In this document: positions 53,336 to 63,490 of the stretch, piece by piece
Layout: each line of letters starts with the position of its first letter
Numbering within the stretch: the stretch's first letter is position 1
Assembly (NCBI GenBank): GCA_029204045.2
Contig: CM055076.1
Location: 10,516,069 to 10,580,068, forward strand
Direction: 5' to 3'
Source: Tillandsia leiboldiana
Taxonomy: Eukaryota > Streptophyta > Magnoliopsida > Poales > Bromeliaceae
DNA: 64,000 bases
Position numbers and translations under genes: made by a program
Notes under the pieces: generated by a model
Told to the model about the DNA's origin: nothing
The model's database searches: none
The model's input: the letters and a program-made list of their open reading frames with translations, nothing else

Positions 53336-56287
53336 TCCTCCCCCACTAAAAGAAAGTTTCGTCCTCGAAATAAAAGTCAACCCTCAAGCCGGAACCTCGA
53401 ACAGGTATTGGGGGGGGGGGGGGGGTAGATGTCCAGTCATCAACGACTCAAGCTCCCAAGGTTGTCTATGAACTCCTCCAAAAACACGAAATAATTCTTG
53501 GGTCTCTATCTGAAACAAAATAGAGGCGGGCACTCCAGGTAACCGCACCACCTCATCCAAGTACAGCTGGGCTAACCGCTCGAGTGACCAAGTAGTCTAC
53601 ATCGGCAAAAGCATCCGCTCCTCCCAGGGCCCCCGGTAATCCAACCACCAAGTCCAACGATAAGATCTCATTTCCTCTCAGGGATTGGGAGACTCTGTAA
53701 CTTGCCAGCTGGCACCCGACGCACAGCCTTCCCCTGCTGGCAAGTTAAACCCAGAGCCACACTCTCCCAACATCCCTCATCATGCTGTTCCACCAAAAGT
53801 GTGCCTTGAGATCCTTATACATCTTAGTCCCACCAGGATGAATGGTATAAGGTGTATAATGGGCCTCTCTCAAAATCTACCCTCTAATCTCAAGGTCCTA
53901 TTGGCACACACGCTCGGTCCCTGTATCTCTGTACTCCCAAAGTATCCACTAAAAAGTCCCCCGACTGATCGTTCGGAAATCTGATCTCCAATCCATAAGC
54001 CGTCAGGATGCATAAGCCATTACCCTACTCTCCTGCATCAACACGCATACCAGTACGGTCGAAAAATCCAGTTCATCAAATTCATAACTGCAGCAGGCCA
54101 TTAGTCAATCCAAAAGGCATGACTGTGAACTCATAATGCCCGTGCCTTCAGTTGGTGATGACCAGATTGCAAATCAATCTTCCAGAAGACACAAGACCTT
54201 TCCAGCTGGTCAAACAAATCCTCCATGCTCGGCAAAGGGTACTTGTTCTGGATGGTCACTTCATCTAATTCCCGGTAATCCACACAGAGAGCCAAAGTGA
54301 ACCATCCTTCCACATCACGAGTAGCACCGGCGCCCCCAAAGGCGACACACTAGGCCTGACAAAATCCCCTATCCATCGAATCCTGGAGAGATGTCCTCAA
54401 CTCTCCAACTGGTGGCATGCTAGACAACTCCGATAGGAAAACACTCGAGAACTCGCAACCAATGGGGGTATCCCCGAGTCCCGGCGCCGCCGTAGGCCCC
54501 TCAACAATGCTAGCCAAAAAAGGTACGCACCAAAGCGGATCACCCGCCTCGCTCGCGAAGTCAAAACCACAGAGGCGAAGAAAGCCCTCCAGTATCCCCG
54601 GTACACAACACCTCCTGGCCTGGCTCTCCAAGAAAATCGTCCTCGCGGCACAATCAACCACCACGAAAAGAAATACCGAGCCGGCCAGTCCCTCAAAGTA
54701 CCACAACAACGTCCCGCAACTGAGTCAAGACCATCAAGTCTGCTGGCAAAACCCAGGACTCAAACTGCACCGGGCAGGACCAACAACACTCCTCCACGTG
54801 CCAAGTGTGATCGGAAATATGAACCTCCCGTGCATGTGGTGACCATCCTACCCCTAACCCATGCAATGAAGCAAATGTACTACTAACAAAGTAGGGAATA
54901 CTCCTGTATCAAATAAGATACGAACCCTAATGCCCGGAGTAACTCAAATCTGCCACCACACCGTCGGCTGTAACCTATGTGCTCTAACTGTCTCTATAAA
55001 CAAACCTCCTCTTGTCTGCCTCTAGTCCATGTAGGAATGCAAAATGCTCTAACACAGACTGCTATAAAGAAATCATACCTGCGACATCCTAACCAACTGT
55101 CGTGGCCCCCTCCAACCGGACGGCACAAACTCATCCACTCGATGCAGGTGGTCGTCGCTCAGTCTGCCTGCAAATATCAAGACTAACCACAAGGGAGTAC
55201 GACCTCTGCCTCTGCTCACACTGGGGCGACAAAAGTGGCCCTCCACAAATAACACATCCATGCCACCGCTGTTGCCGATACGGATGATGATGTTGCCGTC
55301 GGGGTCCATCCGACCTCTAGCGTCTCAGAAATCCACTAGCCTGGGGAAAGAAATCGGGAATGCCTCTGCCAGCCGATCTGTCCTCCATCACCCGGCGCCA
55401 AGCGCCTATATCCAGAACTCGCCTCTGTCGGCAGATCCCAATCCAAAGGAACTGCAACGCCACGCTCCATGCACGACGCCTACCCCATTGCGGCGTCCTA
55501 AATCTGTAACAGAGGGACCGAATGAGCTGAAAGGTATCCTGGCGCAATTCACTCCCAGACACTCACATATCCTAAGCGCCTCGTCCCTCTACACCTGAAG
55601 TGCGCAGTTCAACAACTGCGTAAACTCTTGACACAAGGAGGTTCTCAAGTAATCTCTCCATCACCACCGAACGCGACCCTGCCTCCAAGGCTCCATACTC
55701 AATCCCACGAATCGGGGTGATTCATCCGCCAAAGCTGGCTCACTCGATCGATGGTCCCACAGCTTATCTGCTGTCAACTGTCCACCCTGCCTCGGTGCCC
55801 CATCACTAAACGTTGGCACGGGGGCTGCTCGCTGCTCCGACAACTGTGTCTCCTCGCTGCCCACTCCGCCGCTGAAATGCCTCTAACACTCCTACCATCT
55901 AGGTCCGGAGCACTCAGACTTCCATCTGGGTATCCGGCCTGAAACAAACAGCTCAAACCCAACCGCTGCAACAAGGTGCACACGGTTCAGAACCGAGCGT
56001 CGGGGAGACACCCCTCACCACGACAAAATCCGCAAATCAGCACACCACAAACACTCGACCCAATCTAGCGAAAGTCAAGGACATCCCCCTATTTCTGTAA
56101 CTTTATGTTGTCTGCAGCCAACATAATTGTCCCACAGAAATAGGATATGTCGATCCCTCTTCACTCACAGGAAGAGTCAAATAAATAAATCACCGACTTT
56201 CACAAAATATCACGTCTCTCACGCCCTATCATCCTAGGGTCCGCCAAAAGCCTAGGGTTTCCTAAGTCCCAACTAACCTATCCCTAA
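53336..56287 (-). pseudogene. G5 gag-pol, strongly decayed
   Basis: Recognisable pieces in minus-strand order: leader with the stem-loop (56103-56126), gag and knuckle region (about 56000-55100, poor), protease-like region (about 54840-54370), RT with LCVDYRELDEVTIQNKYPLP and WKIDLQSGHHQL (about 54310-54140), integrase zinc-finger DNA (about 53850-53680) and part of the core (about 53640-53470). Many frameshifts and deletions; the RT catalytic part and chromodomain are missing. A G-run lies at 53411-53425. No intact gene. Confidence 0.7.
56103..56126 (-). promoter_or_regulatory. Stem-loop with palindromic loop in G5 leader
   Basis: Same stem (TTATGTTG/CAACATAA) and same CTGCAG-containing loop as G1, although the surrounding G5 interior is badly decayed. 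Confidence 0.55.
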
Positions 56288-56299
56288 GCTCTAATACCA
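56288..56299 (-). other. Primer binding site of G5
   Basis: Minus strand TGGTATTAGAGC, one base off the initiator-Met PBS. Confidence 0.8.
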
Positions 56300-56306
56300 C
56301 TTAATC

Positions 56307-58310
56307 TGTCTCGCCCCGGGTGTAAACCAGAACCCAGGGTTGTCCACAGATCCGCCGTGCATACGAAATTTTCCGCGTACACGAAGCGCCGGTAACCTAC
56401 TCAGATATATAAGAGATATAATAAAAGAGCATAAAAACAGAACTGAACTAAAAACTACTACATCTCAGACTAAAACTGAAAGTAAAATACGGTACATCTG
56501 TAAAAATGATACATCTGTCTCTCCCAGCTCACCAAAAATATACAACCAGCTGGCTAAAGCCAGACCTCAAAAGTAAAAGTACAGCTAAACTCTCTCATCC
56601 AGCCAGGAGATCTATCTACTCATTTGTCCTCTCTCCTCGATCTGCCGTTGTACGCCTAGCAGCACCCGCAGAAGACTCTGCAAAACAAAGGGGAAGAAAA
56701 AAGAGGAAAAGGAGAATGGGGGTGAGAACTACTAGTAAACCAGTAGCCTCCCCTAGTAGGTTAAGCCTCAAACTCCGACACACCCACTAGGTCTACCAGA
56801 GGCAAAAGGAGAAAAAAGGTGGTAAGCTATAAAAACTGCTGAAGAAAATGAAGCTACCACTACTATGCCTCTAAATACAGAGCCAGAAAGAGTAACTATA
56901 TGAATGCATCAGTGAATGTGCCAGCCTGAATAAACCCAATCTACACACGTCCTGTTCCGACACCTGTAGGCCAAGATACAATTAAAACACCGCTACGAGT
57001 CAAAACTTTCCACGATCGATAATCTGTAGCATTCAATCCAGAAAAAATGGAATTATCACCTTCTAAGCAACCTCAGAAAAATCCGATAAAAATATGGTCG
57101 CGTTTTTCTCGAAGCGTAAATGCCGATCGTGTCCTCACACTCCCCGATCCGATGCCCGTAGGCCGAGAAATCCCAACAATACACCACCGCTATCCCAAAC
57201 ATCGCAGCAGTACAAGAGGTCAAAAGGTACCTCGGGAACACCACCAAAAACTCAAAACGGAGCAAAGTGATCAACACAGAAATCGAAGGCGTACCTCTCG
57301 TGAACGCGTTGCGACAAAAATCGGCTGATAACTCCATCGGGGTGATCCAGGGGACCTCGCGGACTGAAATGCAACGGTAGAAGCCACAATCGAAGGAGCG
57401 TCGAAATGCGCCGCGTCGCAGAAAACGCCGATGCTGCGGCCTCCAAAAATTCCAGGAATCCATCGAAGGGTGGAGGAGAGAGAGAGGAAGAACTTCTCTG
57501 TAGAAAGGCCTTAGTGAAAAAGCCTAGAAAAGGAGGAAAAGAGTTGCTAAGGGGCCTATTTATAGGCCTAGCCCACCAAGAAAGGAAAACCGGATTCGGG
57601 CGCAGGATTCGGGCGCCCGAATCTAGCCCGGCCCGTCACTGTGCGCGCCCGAAACGCCCACAGCGCGCCACGTGGCCTCTCCGCGCCCCGCGCATCGCCC
57701 CCGCCACTCGCGGCGCGCCACATGGCAGCGCGGTCCACGGCGGGGACCACGCTCCGCGGTCCACGCCGGGCCAGCCGGGTCGCTGTGCCCGCCAATGGGC
57801 GGGCGATACATGGCCTGGCGCGGTCCACCGTGCGCCGCGCCCGGCACGAATCACGCGTTGTCCCGTGTGCGTTGACCGACCAATCCCCGCGCACCACGTG
57901 TCCACGCCGAAAACCCGCTGGTCCCGGTGTACGCCAAGTCCCGTGGACCGGCCAGCCCGCGCCTGCCCGCGCCCGCTCCGCCGCCTGCCCGTCGCCGCCG
58001 GCGCTGCCCCGCCGCCGGAACAGTAATCTTGTCTCGAAATCCATGTTTGGGCATCCGGGCTCCGAAAAATATAAGTAAATAGTCCATTTTTATCATTTTC
58101 GCATGCCGAGTCCAAATCCCATATCCGTTTTGCCCAATTCCACTTCTAAAATTTGTCGAAGGCATCCGGTTAGGCAAACTTGCTCCCGTTTTCCACACTG
58201 AGCCCAATTCTTGGATCTGATTCACGCACAAACACCTCTAACTCATAGCAAAGGCCTCCAGAAGTTGCCAGACACACTGCAAAAGCTCTGTGGAGATCCG
58301 GGTCATCACA
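56307..58310 (-). repeat. G5 5' LTR with internal deletion
   Basis: 2004 bp. About 1.26 kb corresponding to 50697-51954 of the 3' LTR is missing (join near 56942), removing both tandem arrays and the conserved leader block. It retains an exact ERSE (57880-57900), TATA (57557-57564), donor GT (57293-57294) and the micro-ORF (from 56677 downward). Confidence 0.87.
57880..57900 (-). promoter_or_regulatory. ERSE in G5 5' LTR
   Basis: Exact CCAAT-CCCCGCGCA-CCACG on the plus strand. A second, decayed module is at 57792-57812. Confidence 0.55.
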
Positions 58311-59552
58311 GGAATGAAGCAGGACATTGGGAGATTCGTGGTTCACTGTTTAACTTGTCAGCAAGTGAAGGCAGAGCACCGTGTTCCTGCTGGCAAGTTA
58401 TAGAGTCTTCCAATTCCCGAGTGGAAGTGGGATCACATCACCATGAATTTCATCACGGGACTGCCGAGGGCGCAGAGTGGAGCCGACGCGATCTGGGTTA
58501 TCGTGGATAGACTCACCAAGTCTGCTCACTTTCTACCTGTGCAGGTGACTTGGCCATTGGAGCGGCTTGCTCAGTTGTACTCAGATGAGGTGGTGAGGCT
58601 TCATGGTGTACCCGCCTCGATCGTATCTGATAGGGACCCGAGGTTTGTATCACATTTTTTGGGGAGTCTACAGACAGCCTTGGGGACACAGCTCCGATTT
58701 AGCACAGCATTCCACCCACAGACCGATGGACAGTCTGAGCGCACCATACAGACCCTTGAGGATATGTTGAGAGCGTGCGTCCTGGATTTTGGAGGAGGGT
58801 GGTACCGACACTTAGCATTGGTTGAGTTTGCGTACAACAATAGCTATCAAGCGAGCATTTATATGGCTCCATTTGAAGCGTTGTATGGACGCAAGTATCG
58901 GTCGCCCTTATATTGGAGTGACGTGGGTGAGAGGAGGACTTTGGGACCTTATTTACTGCTGGAGGCTGAAGAAAAGGTCAGATTAGTTCGCCGACATCTC
59001 GAGACAGCCCAGAGTCGACAGAGGAGCTACACTGATACTCAGCGGCAAGACCTAGAGTTGCAGGTTGGTGATCATGTCTTTTTGAAGGTCTCGCCTTCGA
59101 AGGGGGTCCGGATATTTGGAGTTCGTGGGAAGCTCAGTCCCCGTTTTATTGGACCCTTTGAGGTACTCGAGAGGGTAGGCCCTGTGGCATATCGAGTTGC
59201 TCTTCCTCCACGCCTGGCCGGAGTTCATGATGTTTTCCACGTCTCGGTTCTGAGGAGATACGTTTTCGATCCTTCGCACGTGATTGACTTCACTTTCTTG
59301 GAGATCGGCGAGGACCTTGGATATGAGGAGCACCCGTTGCGGATTCTGGCTCGCGAGGTGAGGGAATTACGCAACCGAGCTTTTCCATATGTGAAAATTT
59401 TGTGGAGCAATCATGAGGAGCGTGAGGCTACTTGGGAGCTAGAGACGGTGATGAGAGATACCTATCCCTTTTTGTTCGAGGCTTCCGGCTTAGGTATGTT
59501 TGTTTTGTTTTTCTTAGTTTCGAGGACGAAACTTTCTTTTAGTGGGAGAGGA
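58311..59552 (+). pseudogene. G6 integrase and chromodomain tail
   Basis: Starts within the integrase zinc finger (DIGRFVVHCLTCQQVKAEH). A TAG at about 58400 stands where relatives have Gln. From 58443 it is open: MNFITGLPRAQSGAD, SDRDPRFVSHF, HPQTDGQSERT, GPF module (RFIGPFEVLERVGPVAYRV) and tail FPYVKILW...EATWE. The usual stop after the LFE(T/A)S residues is lost, so the frame runs through the PPT (AGTGGGAGAGGA, 59541-59552) into the LTR to 59666. RT and upstream are missing. Confidence 0.85.
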
Positions 59553-59878
59553 TGTAGTAGCCCCGATCCCCGGGTAGCTTCTCCCATGACCCATGATGTA
59601 GAACACCTATTGTTGGTGTGTCGGACCCGCAACGCGTCAAATGGACGCGTTGGACGGACTCTGTGAGGCTTCGGGATTGAGCCTGCCTTCTGGCTATTTT
59701 TGTTGGAATTTAGAAAGGGCTTTAGGCTAATCCGAGGTCATATTTGGATTTAGCGTGGAAAAACGTCGAAAATCGGCTATTTACTTGCCTTTTTCGGAGT
59801 CCGGATGCCCAAAAACGGACTCCCGGAAGTTTTCTGTGCATTTTGGTGCATGGGGGAAGCCGTGGATCGGCCTTATGC

Positions 59879-60162
59879 CACGTGGCAGCCTCGGATTGGC
59901 CGGTGCGCGCGGCGCGGCCCACAGAGAGTTGGCGCTGGTGCATGGACCGGGCGCGGGGGACACGTGGCAGCCTGTGATTGGAGGGCTCTCGCGACGCGGT
60001 CCACGAAAACGCGCCGGCTGGCGCATGGACCGGGGCGGGCCACGTGGCGGCCTCCGAGTGGCCGGCTCACGCTCGCGCGGTCCATGAGCCAGGGGGAGCA
60101 GGCGAGGCAGGTGGGGCAGGTGACCGCCGACGTGGGGGCGCCACGTGGCTCCCTGCGATTGG
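59879..60162 (+). promoter_or_regulatory. ERSE modules in G6 U3
   Basis: Exact at 59879-59899, 59961-59981 and 60142-60162; one-base variant (AGTGG) at 60041-60061. Spacing 16 bp start to start in all four; spacers are dissimilar. Confidence 0.65.
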
Positions 60163-60396
60163 CGGGCGCCACCGCCCCACGTTCGGCGGTCGGGGCCCGT
60201 GGCGCAAGCCTGCTGGCTCCGCACGCGCTGTCTGCTGTTCGGGACACGTGTCGGTGCAAGGAGGATTCGGGCGCTGATCGTGGGCCGGGCCGAGGCGTCT
60301 TTTGGGCTCACTGTAGCAGCCCAAAAGTTTCAGGCGCCCCGAATCTGGGCCCAAAAGCCCAATAAGGGTGGATTTTTGGACTTTTTGGTGAGGGCC

Positions 60397-60404
60397 TATA
60401 AATA
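60397..60404 (+). promoter_or_regulatory. TATA box of G6 LTR
   Basis: TATAAATA within CTATAAATAGGCC, about 235 bp after the last ERSE module. Confidence 0.7.
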
Positions 60405-62074
60405 GGCCGAGTTCTTGGGCCTTTTACCCATTTTTCCCGAGCTCTTTCTCCTCTGAGCCCTCAAGTGAGTTTGATCTTCATCTTATTTTGCATCTTGCGA
60501 AGGAGTTTCGAAATTTTTGGAGGCCGCGGCATTGACGTCTTTGGCGAGTTAGCGCAGTGCGACGTTCTTTTGTTGGTGGCCCATTTCCATCGCGTTTCGG
60601 TCCACGAGGTTCACAGAGCTACTCCGATGGAATATTTGGATGATTTTCAAGGCATCGGATTCACGAGAGGTAAATCTATGATTTTTGTATTTTCCACTTC
60701 TTCCAGATTTGAGTTTTTTTAGGGGTTTCTGGTACATCTTTAAGCCCCTGGTTTGCTGGTGGTTTTTCCTGGACAGCAGCGCATTGTTAGATTTTTATCT
60801 CTACACTAGAGCGTCAGATTTCGATGTGTGAGGACTCGTTTGACATCTACGCTTTGCGAGAATTGCCGACGTATTTTTATTGGAATTTTTGGAATTTATC
60901 TCGCAGGTGATAATTAAGCTTCTTTGCGACTGAATTTTCACCAGATGGTACACTTGGAAATTTTGTGTTGATTGTAATGTTGGACTATATCTTTGTACCC
61001 AGGAGGTGTTTTTGGGTGTTTTTGGACCCGTTGGCATTGTGAAAATATGAGGATTGTCCCCGTTCAGTTTCAGCCTTTTTGGACTTTAGATCGATTTGCA
61101 CTTCCAGGTAGGTTGCTTCATCTTCAAAACCGGTGGACTAATTATTAATTCTATATTGTAGGAAACATGCATGATTGTGAGTGTATTAGGAAGCATGCTA
61201 GTAAGAGAGAATTGATGTTCCTTGTGTTGCTATGATGATCATATTGATTTATTGCTTCCTAAATATGTTAAATTAAATGCTATCTTTGGAACTTGACCTA
61301 GCACCCCGTCATATGCTACATGTTTAACCAGATTAGTAGAAAACTCCAACTTGGGCTAGGTTATTTATGCTTTAGACATTCCCACACTGTTATCTATTAT
61401 TTTACCTGGACTTAGAGTTTCCTCGCCCGGGTAGTGGGCCGAGTGGTCGGGTTGTTGTGGGATGCATGTTACACTCACGCCTGGGGGCCGAGTGGAGTCT
61501 GGTAGCAGTGTTTAGATCAGTGTTTTATTTTGGGAGCTGTCTGAGTCGACGATGGGTCCCGGCTGTGTGGTTTTCCAGCCTGTGAGTGAGAGTTGGTATT
61601 GTTGGTTAATGTCGATCTTGGTGATCGTGGATTTGGACTATAGCCTGCATGAGCCACATTTGAGCTCGACAGAGATGCGCGGATACTTTCCTCGGTGGGG
61701 TCGCACCCCTCGAGTGCCACTCCGGAGTTGGGCTTGTTACTTGCTATTGCGACTTGTCGACGCAGTCCCTCTGGCTCGGCCAGTTTTGGCAGTCACAGAC
61801 GCCCTACGTAAGTCCGGTCCTCCTTGGATGTAACGGCAGTAGGTAGGCACAGGTTTGATTGGACCCTATGTGGCAGTGTAGAAACTCAAAAATTTTGTAA
61901 TCTAATAAAAAGGAAAATAATAAAAGCCATGTTGAATTTTGGATCTTAAAAGCACGAGTAGCCTCAGTGCCCCTTTTCTGCAGTGTAAATTGCACAGTTA
62001 ATGGGCCAGAAATGTCACTTTTCAATTCGAGCTTTTGGGATTGTTGGTTGGAGTCAACGACCCGACATTTGGGA

Positions 62075-62197
62075 TTTCGGGGCACATAGGCCCGGTGGCA
62101 TACCGGTTGTCGTTACTGCCAAACCTCGATACGGAGGCTGGCACGGGAGGGAAAGAAACTCCGCAACTGGACAATCCCTTATGTAAAGTTGGCCTTT
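62075..62197 (+). pseudogene. Integrase/chromodomain relic inside the G7 LTR
   Basis: IGPVAYRLSLLPNLD followed, after a deletion, by AREGKKLRNWTIPYVK: the GPF-module end and the chromodomain tail of a G2-type integrase, which reads GPVAYRLALPPNLE and AREEKNLRNRTIPYVK. It lies inside the LTR, 200 bp from its start. Confidence 0.7.
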
Positions 62198-63237
62198 GTG
62201 AGGTGCTAGTATTTTTCTGCGATAGAGTGCGGAAAAAGAAAGCCGACGGCGCGATCGGATCTGAAATCCGATATCGGGATCTTCCGGAACGGAATTCAAA
62301 GTGATACGGTGATTAGTCGTGCATCGAAATCCGTGCAAAATATCTTGCACCCGTTAGAGATAAGGTGGGTTATCTCGTAGGGGATAATTAATTAGTTAAT
62401 TAATTATCCCAGACGGAAAATAATAATTCTCTTACGTACAATTTAAAAGGGGAATTAATTAAAGGGAATTAATTAAAGATTTAATACGAGCTATATAAGG
62501 GATCCCGATTAAAGAAAAGAAAGAAAGAAAGAAAAAAAACCCTAATCGGTGAGAAGAGAAAAAAGAAAAGAAAAGACGGAACCCTAACCGGAGGAGAAAA
62601 TAAGGAAAGAGGGAGAAAGCGGAGGAACCCGATCGCCCCGATTGACGTCCGGAGACCGGAAGAACGAGACGCCATCGTCTACGGGGAGCGGATCCGGGTC
62701 TCCAACGCCGAAAGGAAACAAGATCGGTTCTTTAATTCCGATAGATTGAGGTTAGTGGTCGTTAATCCTTTTGTAGAATTAATCGGGGGTTTTCCGTGTT
62801 CTTATAAGGTTGTTTTAATCGGTACATCGATCACGGATTTTTGTCGGGATTTTGATCAACACTTTATTCTCGTTCTTGATCGGGTGTGATCGATGATTTT
62901 TATCGGATTTAATTGGTGGTTTTAATCGGTTTCTTTTTATCGGACCTCCGATCGACGTGTTGGTTGTTCGTGGATCAACGTTTTAGCCGTTAGATTTACC
63001 GCGGATTTATTCGGAGATTTTTTTGGGGATGTTTCGTTGGAACGTAGTAGGTTAACGGGAGGCCGCCGCCGCCGTTGTTAAACGGGAGGCCGCCGCCGTC
63101 GTTACCATGGTCGCGGGGTCTTCGCCGGAGTCGCACGGGAGCGAAAACGGAGAAGAAATCGCGAAACGGGAGCGAAAACGGCGAAGAAAACCGCGAAATT
63201 AGGGTTTTCTGTGCTTGTCCGTACAGCACGGTCCACG

Positions 63238-63490
63238 GGTCCAGGCGTGCACCCGGTGCATGCCCGCAGCGTCGGAAGCACCAGACCCGGTGCACGGTTT
63301 CGTGCACCGGCCCGGCCCAAGGCGCGCGGTGCACGCCTCATGCGTGCACCCGGCGCACGCGCTTGCGGCCGAAGGGCAAGGACCCGGTGCACGCTCGGGT
63401 CGTGCACCGGCCCGGCCCGAGAAGCGCGGTGCACGCTTTCTGCGTGCACCCGGCGCATGCCGCCGCCGCCTGATGCCATAAACCCGGTCC
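63238..63490. repeat. 100-bp GC-rich repeat in G7 LTR
   Basis: Units start cgtgcaccggcccggccc at 63301 and 63401, with a diverged partial unit before. Each carries several GTGCAC palindromes. Confidence 0.75.

Larger units (their letters stand above)
50029..58310 (-). mobile_element. G5: Gypsy element with both LTRs, no matching target duplication
   Basis: 3' LTR 50029-53335, heavily decayed interior 53336-56306, 5' LTR 56307-58310. Flanks are tctta on the left and ggaat on the right, so no target duplication. The left flank is minus-strand Gypsy (G4) and the right flank plus-strand Gypsy (G6), so a rearrangement or recombination has happened. Confidence 0.82.
59553..61876 (+). mobile_element. 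G6 3' LTR, 3' end truncated
   Basis: TGTAGTAGCCCC start, head motif (about 59740), ERSE modules (59879-60162), TATA (60397-60404), donor GAG|GTAAAT (GT at 60670-60671), leader block (about 61695-61727), then cut at 61876 by the G7 LTR. Closely related to L1 downstream of TATA. Confidence 0.82.

Noticed and set aside
59722..60405. Proline/arginine-rich frames on both strands of the G6 U3
   Set aside because: Same GC-composition artefact; the region is explained by repeated ERSE modules and the TATA box.
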